Source of the DNA: an uncultured Spirochaetaceae bacterium
GTDB taxonomy: Bacteria; Spirochaetota; Spirochaetia; Sphaerochaetales; Sphaerochaetaceae
Direction of reading: 5' to 3'
DNA: 64,000 nucleotides
Assembly: GCA_944389075.1 (NCBI GenBank)
Contig: CALXLA010000027.1
Location: 1 to 64,000, forward strand
Under the pieces are notes generated by a model. That model made no database searches. It worked only from the letters and a program-made list of their open reading frames with translations, and had not been told where the DNA came from. Of the stretch, positions 27,251 to 36,783 are shown one piece after another (within the stretch, counting starts at the first letter, position 1; each line of letters begins with the position of its first letter). The position numbers and the translations under genes were made by a program.

Positions 27251-27804
27251 CAAAGAACATCGCGAAGGTCGCCTTCATCCTTTTTGCCATATCGGCTGTA
27301 TGCACAGCACTCTGCGCAATCGTCAATGAGATCACGGCACCGGCTATTGCACTTAATACTGAGAGTACAAGGCTCAACGCTCTTGAGGCTGTATCCGCAG
27401 GGTATGAGATAGGCGATCAGATGGAAGGTGATGGCGGTTCCATCTCATATGCTATCCCGCTCATGGATAACGGAAACACAGCTGGATATATCCTTGAGAT
27501 CATGACATCTGGCTATGGCGGCGAGATGTCAGTCATCGCATCATATTCCACAGATGGTACAGTGCTTGGTGCCAAGCTGATGTCCAATTCGGAGACACCG
27601 GGACTCGGCAAGAAAGCAGAAGAGGAATGGTATATGGATATGTTCGAAGGGAAGGGAGGTTCTGAGCCTGTTCCTACGGCGAAGTCGATGCTTCCTGCAG
27701 ATCTTTCCGCACAGGTATCCGGTGCGACGATCACATTCACAGGTGTATCATCTGCAATAGCTGCAGGTTCTGAATACGTCAAAGGCCTGGAGGGAAGCGT
27801 ATGA
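27247..27804 (+). CDS. rnfG: RnfG, Rnf complex subunit G (FMN-binding)
   Basis: A 185-residue protein with one N-terminal membrane helix (IAKVAFILFAISAVCTALCA) and a periplasmic FMN-binding domain. The SGAT motif in AQVSGATITFTGVSSAI marks the Thr that receives FMN covalently by the flavin transferase ApbE (no apbE gene lies in this window). The preceding SETPGLGKKAEE segment is also typical. Overlaps rnfD and rnfE by 4 bases each. Confidence 0.95.
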   Translation: MTKNIAKVAFILFAISAVCTALCAIVNEITAPAIALNTESTRLNALEAVSAGYEIGDQMEGDGGSISYAIPLMDNGNTAGYILEIMTSGYGGEMSVIASYSTDGTVLGAKLMSNSETPGLGKKAEEEWYMDMFEGKGGSEPVPTAKSMLPADLSAQVSGATITFTGVSSAIAAGSEYVKGLEGSV

Positions 27805-28421
27805 GTCAGATGAAAGAACTCACAAAAGGCATTTTCAAGGAAAATCCTGTATTCATAATCATGCTTGGTATGTGCCCGACACTCGGTGTGTCCACTCAGG
27901 TGTCGAACGCGCTTGGCATGGGAGCAAGCGTCATCTTCGTGCTGACATGCTCAAATATATTCATATCGCTGTGCAGGAAGATCATTCCCGATGCGATAAG
28001 AATCCCGTGTTACATCGTAATAATCGCATCATTCGTCACGATTGTTGAGATGGTCCTCCATGCATTTGTGCCAGCTGTCTATGATGCCCTCGGCGTATAT
28101 CTTCCTCTGATAGTCGTCAACTGCATCATCCTCGGACGTGCTGAGGCATTTGCCAGCAAGAACGGTGTCGTTGCGAGTGCGCTTGATGGAATCGGGATGG
28201 GAATCGGCTTCACGCTCTCGCTTACTCTTATCGCTCTTATAAGAGAAGTGCTCGGAGCAGGTACGATCACGCTCTTCCCCGTAGGTGGTTTCTCAGGCAC
28301 AATCACGCTTCCTGGGATTTCCGAGTCCCCAGTGAGGGTCATGACACTTGCTGCAGGAGCTCTCTTGCTGATGGGCTACCTTAAGGCATTCTTCCAGTGG
28401 AAGGGGGAGAAGAAAGCATGA
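27801..28421 (+). CDS. rnfE: RnfE, Rnf complex membrane subunit E
   Basis: A 206-residue six-helix membrane protein of the RnfE/NqrD family. The conserved Cys-containing half-helices CPTLGVS and NCIILGRAEAFASKNG are present; in related structures such Cys residues of the A/E (NqrD/NqrE) pair hold an iron-sulfur centre at the membrane midpoint. It overlaps rnfA by ATGA at 28418. Confidence 0.96.
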   Translation: MSQMKELTKGIFKENPVFIIMLGMCPTLGVSTQVSNALGMGASVIFVLTCSNIFISLCRKIIPDAIRIPCYIVIIASFVTIVEMVLHAFVPAVYDALGVYLPLIVVNCIILGRAEAFASKNGVVASALDGIGMGIGFTLSLTLIALIREVLGAGTITLFPVGGFSGTITLPGISESPVRVMTLAAGALLLMGYLKAFFQWKGEKKA

Positions 28422-29011
28422 GCTACATAGGTATACTCCTTACATATGTCTTCATCCAGAACTTCATACTTGTCCAGTTCATGGGACTCTGTCCGTTCAT
28501 CGGTGTCTCAAAGAACACTGAGAGCGCAGTCGGAATGGGTGCGGCTGTAACATTCGTAACGGCAATCGCATCTGTTGTCTGCTGGGCAGTATATGAGTTC
28601 CTCCTTGCGCCATTCGGGCTTGAGTACCTCAGGACCATCGCATTCATCCTCGTAATCGCAGCTCTTGTCCAGCTTGTCGAGATGGTGATCAGGAAGATGA
28701 GCCCTGGTCTTTATAAGGCACTCGGAATCTATCTTCCGCTCATTACTACGAACTGTGCGGTTCTCGGTATCGCAATCATCAATATCGATAACGGATACAA
28801 TCTTCTTGAGTCATTCACAGCAGGACTTGCAGCAGGGCTTGGTTTCACGATGGCAATCATCCTGATGAGCTGCATCCGTGAAAAGCTCGATATGACACCG
28901 GTAAGGCGTGTCTTCAGAGGCGTGCCTATCGCATTTATCTCGGCAGGCCTGATGGCTCTCGCATTCATGATGTTCGATAAGAGCCTGATTGCCAATCTCG
29001 GGCTGGTATAA
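28418..29011 (+). CDS. rnfA: RnfA, Rnf complex membrane subunit A
   Basis: A 197-residue six-helix protein homologous to RnfE (FMGLCPFIGVSKNTESAVGMG; TTNCAVLGIAI), with inverted topology relative to it. The start at 28418 (MSYIGILLTYVFIQNF) is fixed by the ATGA overlap and a GGGGGAGAAG site. Together RnfA and RnfE form the symmetric electron and ion path. Confidence 0.96.
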   Translation: MSYIGILLTYVFIQNFILVQFMGLCPFIGVSKNTESAVGMGAAVTFVTAIASVVCWAVYEFLLAPFGLEYLRTIAFILVIAALVQLVEMVIRKMSPGLYKALGIYLPLITTNCAVLGIAIINIDNGYNLLESFTAGLAAGLGFTMAIILMSCIREKLDMTPVRRVFRGVPIAFISAGLMALAFMMFDKSLIANLGLV

Positions 29012-29022
29012 GGAGGAGTGCT

Positions 29023-29817
29023 ATGGCTATCGTTATCGCATTTCTGATTGTCGGAGGTCTGGGACTCATTCTGGGAATCGGGCTTGCCGTTGCTGATAAG
29101 AAGCTTCATGTGGAGAAGGATGAGAAGCTTATCGAACTTGAGGAGGCCATGCCTGGCGCAAACTGCGGAGGCTGTGGCTATGCTGGCTGCCAGGCTTATG
29201 CCGAGGCGGTGTTCAAGGGAGAAGCCGCTCCTGGGCTCTGCTCTCCTGGAGGTAATGCCCTTGCAGAGAAGATGGGGCAGATCCTCGGTGTCAAGGTGGA
29301 GGCCAAGGAGAAGATGGTCGCATTCGTTTTCTGCCGTGGAAACCGTGATACGACAAAGACCGAGTTTGTCTATTCAGGTATCCAGGACTGCAATGCCGCA
29401 TCACTTCTTCAGGGCGGTCCTTCTGCATGCAAGGAAGGATGTCTTCATCTTGGTTCCTGCATAAGCGTATGCCCTGCCGGTGCGATATCCAAGACAGAAG
29501 ATGGCAACATTGTAGTGGATAAGGAGAAATGCATCGGCTGCGGCAAGTGCACTACTGTCTGTCCTAACAATGTCATAAAGATGGTTCCATACAGTGCGGA
29601 GTACATTGTCGCGTGCAATAACCATCAGAATGGCGCCCAGGTCAGGAAAGCTTGCCAGGTTGGCTGCATAGGCTGTAGAATATGTCAGGTCAAGGTTGAG
29701 GGTTCTCCTTTCAAGGTTGAGAACTTCCTTTCCGTAAATGATTATTCAGTACCGCAGGACAAGGCCGCAGAAGCTGCAGGACTCTGTCCTCAGAAGTGCA
29801 TAATCAGAAGGAGCTGA
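29023..29817 (+). CDS. rnfB: RnfB, Rnf complex ferredoxin-accepting iron-sulfur subunit
   Basis: A 264-residue protein with one N-terminal helix (IVIAFLIVGGLGLILGIGL), a 4Fe-4S domain (GANCGGCGYAGCQAYAEAV) and a C-terminal ferredoxin part with several clusters (CISVCPAGAIS, CIGCGKCTTVCPNN, CQVGCIGCRICQ, CPQKC). It takes electrons from reduced ferredoxin. AGGAGG precedes the ATG by 5 bases. It closes the operon in the order C-D-G-E-A-B. Confidence 0.97.
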   Translation: MAIVIAFLIVGGLGLILGIGLAVADKKLHVEKDEKLIELEEAMPGANCGGCGYAGCQAYAEAVFKGEAAPGLCSPGGNALAEKMGQILGVKVEAKEKMVAFVFCRGNRDTTKTEFVYSGIQDCNAASLLQGGPSACKEGCLHLGSCISVCPAGAISKTEDGNIVVDKEKCIGCGKCTTVCPNNVIKMVPYSAEYIVACNNHQNGAQVRKACQVGCIGCRICQVKVEGSPFKVENFLSVNDYSVPQDKAAEAAGLCPQKCIIRRS

Positions 29818-29823
29818 TAAATA

Positions 29824-31635
29824 GTGAGGATAGCGCTTGGGCTATATACAGAGCTTACAGCATCATCTCCGGTGCCCGCATTCAGACGGGCACTATCTGT
29901 CATATATAAGCCTGTTCTCTCATATCTCTACAACAATCCCGGACTGAAAATATCGCTTTATCAGAGCACTGCGATGATGAAGTATATAGACAACAGCTCG
30001 CCTGAGATGAATCTTCTGATCTCTTCGCTTGCGAAGCGGCAGGATCTTGAGCTGATTACAGGTTCCTACAGCCAGACGATAATATCCCTCAACCCTCCGA
30101 AGGACAGGAGCTATCAGATAGAGAAGATGACGACCCTGATAAGAAGATATTATGGTGTCAGAGCGACATCGTCATTCTTCTATGGGCAGATCTGGTCGCC
30201 ATTGTATGTCCATGCGCTCAAGGCCGCGGGAATATCATCGGTTGTCATTTCAGCATACAAGGCAACCGGAAGGGAAAGGATCAGCACATCATCTTTCGTG
30301 ATGAATGAGCTTGGCAAGCGTGTCAAAATCCATGTCGCGTCTGACGATGCGGCGTCTCTTGTCTCCCATTTCGCCCAGGGGATCATAGGCTTTGATGAGA
30401 TGTATGAGGGGATACACCATATACTGGAGACAGCTTCCGATGATGTCGTCCTCTTCCTCAATGCGGATCAGCTGATACAGGGTTCGGTCAGGGCTGCGTG
30501 CGAAGAAAGGACAGGAGAGCTCTTCATATCCATCCTTCAGCGCTATGGGCAGGAAATCATATCGCTTTCACAGATGGAAGTGACTCATCCGGGGTATCTT
30601 GATGCGGGCTGGTATGGACGTGATGCATGGTCGTGCGGGCTCCGTTCGTTCAACGATCTCTTCGTCCGCAATGAGAACTACCGCTATCTCTTCAACAGAT
30701 TCATATCGCTTTCGGAACAGATTGTCGGCTACAAGAAGGACAAGGCTCTCAAGCGCGATGTCGAGGCAGAGCTTTTCCATATGTCGCTAGGTCCGCTCTT
30801 CATACATGATGCGCAGTGCACGCCCCTCAGACTGTCTGAGCGGAAGCTGTACTGGAAAGCCATAATCGAAAGCGAGAAGCGCTTCTTCGATCAGGATCCG
30901 CAGGCGCTCTTCAGGGAGTATGATCTTGAGGAGATAGGACAGAATGACTATATAGCGCGGAATAAGGTCTATTCAGCAGTGTTCAGCCCTAAAGGCGGCG
31001 GTGTCGCTGAATTCTGCTACAAACCTGCGCTGATGAACATGATTGATACTCGTCCTATGTTCGACAGGGCTTTCCCATATGTTCCTTTCCTGAAGTCATT
31101 CACGGATATCATAAATGGAGATGAGAATATCTTCGATGGAAGGGAGATGCTTTATGATGCATCTGTGATATCAAAGACAAGGGGTGAGTATCAGTTCTCT
31201 GCATCAGATGGCCCTATATCCATAGTGAAGCTCTTCAAGCTGAGAGCCCAGACCCTTGTGATGGAGACTGCCATAACAACTTCAGAGGATATCGATGGAC
31301 GATATGTCGTTCCCGTATATCTTGCGATTCCTGAGATGTTCCTGCAGTCGCCGGATCAGCGTAAGCTTATGCTCCTGAGCCTTCTTGAAGATGTGCGTAC
31401 CGTCAGATATACTGACTCAGCATCAGGGCTTCTCATGTCTTTCTCGTCAACAGAAGGATTCTCGCTTACGGAATGCAAAGTGAAGCAGAGCCAGTATACA
31501 TCGCTAGGACTTGAATCATTCGATCTGTATACGGAGCTCATGTTCTCTTTCCCTCTGAAGCTGAGAGCAGGGGAAGCACACAGCTTCCGCTTCATAGCCC
31601 GCGTTGGTGACATCAATACAAAAGATAAGGAGTGA
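29824..31635 (+). CDS. GH57/DUF1926-like protein with degenerate catalytic motifs
   Basis: A 603-residue protein resembling the 4-alpha-glucanotransferase/alpha-amylase group of GH57: an N-terminal barrel (about 1-300), helical middle and C-terminal beta-sandwich (DUF1925/1926-like). At the place where active family members have a WxxERVWEP-like motif, this protein reads FFYGQIWSP, so the usual nucleophile Glu seems absent. At the second site DGEKFG it reads ADQLIQG. It may be inactive or have a changed role. It starts at GTG 29824, 6 bases after rnfB, without a clear ribosome-binding site, so it may be coupled to the rnf operon. The alignment is by eye. Confidence 0.65.
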   Translation: MRIALGLYTELTASSPVPAFRRALSVIYKPVLSYLYNNPGLKISLYQSTAMMKYIDNSSPEMNLLISSLAKRQDLELITGSYSQTIISLNPPKDRSYQIEKMTTLIRRYYGVRATSSFFYGQIWSPLYVHALKAAGISSVVISAYKATGRERISTSSFVMNELGKRVKIHVASDDAASLVSHFAQGIIGFDEMYEGIHHILETASDDVVLFLNADQLIQGSVRAACEERTGELFISILQRYGQEIISLSQMEVTHPGYLDAGWYGRDAWSCGLRSFNDLFVRNENYRYLFNRFISLSEQIVGYKKDKALKRDVEAELFHMSLGPLFIHDAQCTPLRLSERKLYWKAIIESEKRFFDQDPQALFREYDLEEIGQNDYIARNKVYSAVFSPKGGGVAEFCYKPALMNMIDTRPMFDRAFPYVPFLKSFTDIINGDENIFDGREMLYDASVISKTRGEYQFSASDGPISIVKLFKLRAQTLVMETAITTSEDIDGRYVVPVYLAIPEMFLQSPDQRKLMLLSLLEDVRTVRYTDSASGLLMSFSSTEGFSLTECKVKQSQYTSLGLESFDLYTELMFSFPLKLRAGEAHSFRFIARVGDINTKDKE

Positions 31636-31639
31636 TAAT

Positions 31640-32738
31640 ATGTTCATTGAAAACAGAGCTGAATTCGAGGATATAAAGGAAGAAGCCTATACTGTATGGA
31701 GGCGTCTTTGAACAGGCGGGGACTGAAGATAAGATAAAAGCACTCGAAGAGGAGACTGCGGCCCCTGATTTCTGGTCGGATCCCGAGAAGGCTGAGAAGA
31801 CATTCTCGAATCTCAATGCACTCAAGGAAAGCTACAATCCATGGAAGGAGATAGTAGCTGAGATCGATGAGCTTTCAGAGCTGATCGAGCTTTATTCATC
31901 TGAAGATGATGAGAGTCTCAGACAGGAGCTGGAGAGCCAGATTACTGCTATCGCAGAGAAGTTCAGGCCTCTCAAGCTCAAGACTCTCCTTGACGGGAAG
32001 AATGATAAGAACAATGTGTATCTTTCCGTTCATGCAGGTGCCGGTGGAAACGAGGCCTCAGACTGGACCCAGATGCTTACGAGGATGTACACACGCTGGG
32101 CAGAGCGCCATGGCTTCAAGTGCGAGATGCTTGATATGCAGGAAGATGAAGGCGGGCTGAAGAGCGTTTCGATGAAGATATCAGGGCCATACGCCTTTGG
32201 TTATCTCAAGGGTGAGGCTGGTGTCCATCGCCTTGTCAGGATCAGCCCGTTCGATGCCGCGAAGCGCCGCCACACGTCATTCGCATCTGTCTATGCTTCT
32301 CCTGAGATCGATGATGATATCGAGATAGAGCTCAAGCCTGAGGATTACAGACTTGATACATACCGTGCCGGAGGCGCTGGCGGACAGCACGTCAACAAGA
32401 CAGACAGCGCTGTCAGGATCACACACTATGCGACAGGAATCGTCGTACAGTGCCAGAACGAGCGAAGCCAGTACATGAACAAGGATGTCGCTTTCAAGAT
32501 GCTCCGCTCAAGGCTCTATGAGTACTATCAGAAGGAAAGGGAGAAGGAGAAGGAGAAGGATGCCATCGCAAAGAAGGATATCTCCTGGGGCAACCAGATC
32601 CGGAGCTATGTATTCCAGCCTTATACCATGGTCAAGGACCACAGGACTGGCTGCAGTACAGGCAACATCATAGCAGTGATGGATGGTGAGATAGATGACT
32701 TCATCGAAGCATTCCTGCACTTTCAGAAAGAGGCTTAG
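31640..32738 (+). CDS. prfB: peptide chain release factor 2 (programmed +1 frameshift)
   Basis: RF2 recognises UGA and UAA. Frame 0 starts at ATG 31640 and reaches an in-frame TGA at 31709-31711 after 23 codons. Moving +1 at CTT gives a continuous frame to 32738 and a 365-residue product, the usual RF2 length. In the main frame: GAGGNEASDW, the class-I GGQ motif in GAGGQHVNKTDSAVRITH, and a C-terminal region with QNERSQYMNKD. The anticodon-like SPF tripeptide is present (VRISPFDAAKRRHTSF). The RF2 reading level thus controls its own synthesis. It follows the GH57-like gene by 4 bases. Confidence 0.97.
31698..31711 (+). promoter_or_regulatory. prfB programmed frameshift site
   Basis: GGAGG (31698-31702), a 3-base spacer, slippery CTT (31706-31708) and TGA (31709-31711). 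The spacing equals the classical E. coli arrangement. The base after TGA is A rather than the common C. Confidence 0.93.
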
Positions 32739-33918
32739 CCTTATATTCATGCTTCTGCTTCTGTCATTGCCTGCAGGAGCTGTTCCTTACCGTGCCCTTG
32801 TCGTATCATCCGATGAGGGCATAGCCTCTCTTATCCTCTCATCGCTTACGTTGCTGTCAGGGGAAGTTACATCACCTTCTGCATGCGAGGAGGCGAGAGC
32901 CAGAATTGAAGCGGAGGCAAGGATTGCGGAGGAACAGAGAATCTCTGGATATCTTACGGCTGAGAATCTTTCCGCTCTATCCTCATATGCTCCTGCCGAT
33001 ACCCAATTGCCAGATGAGCCTTTCGTCCTTGAAGTCACGGATGTCTCAATCGGAGAGACTGAGGCATCATTTCTCAGGGAAGGTGATGATGATGCCTTCG
33101 GCTATCTCAGGCTTTCGCAGGGGCTTGATCTCATAATCTCGGCCGGAACAGCTGATGAAGGTCTGATGAGTGAGGTGACCGTTTATGCGAATGGGGATCT
33201 CGTGTATCAGGCCGTGTACCTTTCATCGGATGAAAACAGCATCTTCCTTCCGCTTACAGAGGCCCTGCTGCCTTATCTGAAATCAGATGATTACATGATT
33301 GTCCCTGTCCTTGTGCCATCGAATGTATCATTCACAGTAGATGGACAGACAGTTCCTCTTGTCTATGGCTATACGGTTCTTTCAAAAGGCGAGCATACTA
33401 TAAGGTATACTTCCCCGGCTTTTGAGAACCTTGAGGAGACTGTGATCGTCGATGATGGTTTTGCGATCAATCCTGTCCTGACGCCATTGTTCTCAGGTCC
33501 TGCGATTGTCTCATCGATCCCATTCGATGCTGAGATATATTATCAGGGGGTAGGTGTCGAGAATCATCTTGCTATGAATGGTACGGTTCCTTTCTCCATC
33601 ACTGCTACAGCTGATGGTTTCGCTCCGTTCTCGATACAGTCCACAAGGCTTTCGGATAATCTTACGATAATGCTAAGGCCTGAATGGATGGATGGGGCGA
33701 ATCTTGTCGATCAGGCCAAGACAAGATTCTACAATGCGCTTCTTGGTACATTGATCACATTCGGCATTCATGTAGCTGCCAATGCAGTTTCCAACGTATA
33801 TCCTGACTATAGCGTTGCACCGCTTGCAACCGCTCTTGCTGGAGTGAGCATCGTCCAGCTTGTTGAGCTTGTTGACTCGATGTTCGATTATTTCCAGGCA
33901 GCACGCCTTGGTATGTAG
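32695..33918 (+). CDS. secreted PEGA-like protein of unknown function
   Basis: A 407-residue protein with a signal peptide (RLSLIFMLLLLSLPAGAVPY). The coordinates use the ATG at 32695, which overlaps prfB by 44 bases and gives a positively charged n-region; an ATG at 32749 would leave a signal peptide without basic residues. About residues 215-320 hold two PEGA-like repeats (SFTVDGQTVPLVYGYTVL and IPFDAEIYYQGVGVE), and a C-terminal hydrophobic region follows (about 350-400). PEGA domains often occur in surface or stalk-like proteins. Probably envelope-located; function unknown. Confidence 0.7.
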   Translation: MTSSKHSCTFRKRLSLIFMLLLLSLPAGAVPYRALVVSSDEGIASLILSSLTLLSGEVTSPSACEEARARIEAEARIAEEQRISGYLTAENLSALSSYAPADTQLPDEPFVLEVTDVSIGETEASFLREGDDDAFGYLRLSQGLDLIISAGTADEGLMSEVTVYANGDLVYQAVYLSSDENSIFLPLTEALLPYLKSDDYMIVPVLVPSNVSFTVDGQTVPLVYGYTVLSKGEHTIRYTSPAFENLEETVIVDDGFAINPVLTPLFSGPAIVSSIPFDAEIYYQGVGVENHLAMNGTVPFSITATADGFAPFSIQSTRLSDNLTIMLRPEWMDGANLVDQAKTRFYNALLGTLITFGIHVAANAVSNVYPDYSVAPLATALAGVSIVQLVELVDSMFDYFQAARLGM

Positions 33919-33923
33919 GAGGT

Positions 33924-34808
33924 ATGATGTTCTTTAAGAAGTTTGGTGAGAAGCTCAAGAACCTCTTCGGAGGAAGGAAGATAAACGAGGAGTTCTTCGA
34001 GGAACTTGAGGATACTCTTATCGAAGGTGATCTCGGAGCAAGGCTGACAGATGAGATTGTGCAGTCTCTCAGGGATATCGCGAAGAAGGAAGGACTTACG
34101 GAGGCTTCAGAACTTCAGTCCAGGATGAAGGATATCCTTTCGCAGTACATAAGAAGCTATGACAGGATGCCTGAGAAAGGCGAGCTTACAGTCTATATGA
34201 TCCTTGGTGTCAATGGCGTCGGAAAGACCACGACCATCGCGAAGATGGCAAAGTACTATACGGCAAAAGGCCTCAAGGTCCTTCTTGCCGCCGGCGATAC
34301 TTTCAGGGCTGCGGCTGTCGATCAGCTTGATATCCATGCAGAGAGGCTTGGCATGCGCATCGTCAAGCAGAAGATGGGATCGGATCCCGGTGCTGTCGTA
34401 TTCGATGCGATCACAAGCGCGCAGGCTCATGGCGATGATCTCATCCTTGCAGATACCGCAGGGCGCATGCATAACAAGGAGAACCTGATGAAGGAGCTCC
34501 AGAAGATGGACAAGGTCATCAAGGCAAAGGGTATCAAGGAGGACTGTTACCGCAAATTCCTTGTCATCGATGCGACGACAGGGCAGAACGGGCTTCAGCA
34601 GGCAATGCTCTTCAACCAGGCAGTGAAGCTTGATGGAGTGATCCTGACAAAGTATGACAGCGCGGCAAAAGGCGGTGCCCTTGTGCAGATAGGAAGGCTT
34701 CTCGATCTTCCTGTCGTCTTTGTCTGTGTTGGCGAGAAGTATGATGATATCCGTCCATTTGACAAGGAAGAGTATCTCACATCGCTCTTAGGACTCGATA
34801 GGCAATGA
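33924..34808 (+). CDS. ftsY: FtsY, signal recognition particle receptor
   Basis: A 294-residue SRP GTPase that docks SRP-bound ribosomes at the membrane. NG domain only, with a short N-terminal basic segment (FFKKFGEKLKNLFGG) and no acidic A domain. G1 is GVNGVGKTTTIAKMA, then AAGDTFRAAAVDQL, DTAGR, TKYD and GVGEKYDD-type closing sequence (CVGEKYDDIRPF). GGAGG lies just before; ATG 33924 or the next codon 33927 may be used. Overlaps the next gene by ATGA. Confidence 0.96.
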   Translation: MMFFKKFGEKLKNLFGGRKINEEFFEELEDTLIEGDLGARLTDEIVQSLRDIAKKEGLTEASELQSRMKDILSQYIRSYDRMPEKGELTVYMILGVNGVGKTTTIAKMAKYYTAKGLKVLLAAGDTFRAAAVDQLDIHAERLGMRIVKQKMGSDPGAVVFDAITSAQAHGDDLILADTAGRMHNKENLMKELQKMDKVIKAKGIKEDCYRKFLVIDATTGQNGLQQAMLFNQAVKLDGVILTKYDSAAKGGALVQIGRLLDLPVVFVCVGEKYDDIRPFDKEEYLTSLLGLDRQ

Positions 34809-35716
34809 GAAGGCTTTCCCTGCTTGTCCTGATGATAGCGGCAGTGATGGAGCTCAATGCATCCTTCTTCATCTCAAACGCCCTTGGCCAGGATCTTGGT
34901 CCGGTTGAGAACCTTTCGGGGACTGGCTATGAAGGTGAGAAGGATGGGGATGTCACGCGCCTCTATCTTGATGGGGAACTTGTCAGGGAAAGGACAGATG
35001 ATGCCGATGGCAGCTATACGATAACAGAGGGCAATACTTCTGAGTCAGTAATATATGAGAATGGTATCAGGACAGCCCGTATAGTAGATGACAATGGTGT
35101 CCTTCATGAGTACAGATATTCATATGATGGCGACATACTCAGGAGAGTCACATATTCTGTCGATGGCGAGCTTGTGAGCATAGTCGAGTATATCGAGACT
35201 CCATCGGGCAAGCTTGCTGCATTAGCAGGTACGGAAGAAGGCTATTTCACGCCTGATTACTATATCTATGAAAGAGATGGCGAGTATATAAAGGCAGAGG
35301 CTCACAGCTTTGATGGTTCTGTCTTTGATGTTCCATCAGGCTATACGCTCTCTGAGGATGGAACATGGCATGGCACATCGGTAATAGATGGTATCGAGTA
35401 TGAGAGAGTATATTCCGCAGATGGGCTTCTCATCTCAGAGAGAACGGAAGGCATCCTCCGGGAGTTCTCATATGATGATGAAGGCAATCTCTCATTGGCT
35501 GTGTCTGAAGAAGGCGATATAAGGACAGAGACTGCCTTTGCGGATGGGGAGAGAGCTTCTGAAAGAAGATATATCGAAGGGAAGCTTTCATCAGAACGCA
35601 CATTCAGAAGCGATGGGCTCATCGAGGAGCTGAGATTCCGTGACGATGAGCCATATGCGAGGATCCTTTTCGACAGGGATGGGCTGAGGGTCCTGGAGGT
35701 TGAGAATCTCGGATGA
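34805..35716 (+). CDS. periplasmic protein with YD/MORN-like repeats
   Basis: A 303-residue protein with a signal peptide (MRRLSLLVLMIAAVMELNASFF) followed by many short beta-hairpin units with pattern Y-x-D-G-x-L-x-R-x-x-Y (EYRYSYDGDILRRVTYS; FSYDDEGNLSLAVSEEG; AFADGERASERRYIEG). These resemble YD/RHS or YwqK-type antitoxin repeats. It is translationally coupled to ftsY upstream and to the FtsX-like permease downstream, so it may be an accessory or substrate of the ABC exporter. Confidence 0.7.
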   Translation: MRRLSLLVLMIAAVMELNASFFISNALGQDLGPVENLSGTGYEGEKDGDVTRLYLDGELVRERTDDADGSYTITEGNTSESVIYENGIRTARIVDDNGVLHEYRYSYDGDILRRVTYSVDGELVSIVEYIETPSGKLAALAGTEEGYFTPDYYIYERDGEYIKAEAHSFDGSVFDVPSGYTLSEDGTWHGTSVIDGIEYERVYSADGLLISERTEGILREFSYDDEGNLSLAVSEEGDIRTETAFADGERASERRYIEGKLSSERTFRSDGLIEELRFRDDEPYARILFDRDGLRVLEVENLG

Positions 35717-36783
35717 TACTCAGTCTTGCTTTGCGATATTCCTTCTCTCCTGTCTCCCATCATAGAAGACGCTCTGTGAGGATAATGCTGACAGCGGCGC
35801 TCTCCATGGCAATCTTCATCACGGTCATATCGATAATGGACTATCTTCAGGGAGAGAGAATCGGCAGGATACGCGATGTGCGTTCCTTCGATATCGTGAT
35901 TGAAGGAAGCTTCAGGGAAGACGCTGAGGCAATGTTCCCTGATGCCGATGTCTTCGTATACGCGGAAAAGGAAGCGCTTGCGGAAGGCCATGCAGTGGTC
36001 ATCAGATACATAGGCGATGATTACAATGGCGGTATATCCATGCTCCGGGGCGATTCCTCGGGGCTTGTCGTTCCTTACCAGCTCATGTCTCTTTCGGATG
36101 ATGGTACTATTTCTGTGACGATGCTTTCGGAGAGGCGAGGAGGGCTGGTCCTTCCTTCTTCTGAGAAGATTCCGATAACAGGAGTATACGCTACATCTCT
36201 TGGCTCTGATTTCGATTCATCGCATATATTCATGCCGCTTTCAGCAGCTCCAGAGGATGCCTCATTCATGACAGCTGTAAAAGGAGCTGATCCTGATATG
36301 GCTGATGCCTTGCGCTCCTCAGGTTATGACTGCAGAAGCTGGATGGAAAGCGAGAGCGTCCTGTATTCCGCATTCATGACAGAGAAGACCATGATGGTTG
36401 TCGTGCTCTCGTTCCTGTTTCTCATCCTTCTTGTTTCCCTCAATGGAAGCGTAAGGATCTTTTATCAGTCGAGAAGCAGGGAGAGGGCTGAGCTCATATT
36501 GCTGGGGCTAGGGAGAAGAAGGACAGCGGCCGCTTTCATCCTGTCTTTCATGATTGTGCTTCTTTCGGCTTTCATCCTTTCGGTTGTCCTGTCATATGCC
36601 GCTATCTGGATATCTGAGCGATATCTTTCATCTCTTATGTACAGGGCTGTATCGCTTTCCTTTCCATTGAGTGCGATGATTGTATCATCAGCTGTCATCG
36701 CAGCTGTTGCATTGATGATTGCGATTCAGAAAGAATGCAGGGAGAGCAGGAAGGATATCATGGAGGTGCTGGGTGAAAGATGA
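35713..36783 (+). CDS. FtsX/LolE-like ABC transporter permease
   Basis: A 356-residue permease with the MacB/LolCE topology: one N-terminal helix (about 26-45), a periplasmic domain of about 190 residues, then three C-terminal helices (about 222-245, 265-295, 315-340). Together with the adjacent ATPase and second permease it forms a complete heteromeric exporter, as in LolCDE, which extracts lipoproteins from the inner membrane. This fits a lipoprotein-rich diderm, but a MacB-like role is possible. Confidence 0.8.
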   Translation: MILSLALRYSFSPVSHHRRRSVRIMLTAALSMAIFITVISIMDYLQGERIGRIRDVRSFDIVIEGSFREDAEAMFPDADVFVYAEKEALAEGHAVVIRYIGDDYNGGISMLRGDSSGLVVPYQLMSLSDDGTISVTMLSERRGGLVLPSSEKIPITGVYATSLGSDFDSSHIFMPLSAAPEDASFMTAVKGADPDMADALRSSGYDCRSWMESESVLYSAFMTEKTMMVVVLSFLFLILLVSLNGSVRIFYQSRSRERAELILLGLGRRRTAAAFILSFMIVLLSAFILSVVLSYAAIWISERYLSSLMYRAVSLSFPLSAMIVSSAVIAAVALMIAIQKECRESRKDIMEVLGER

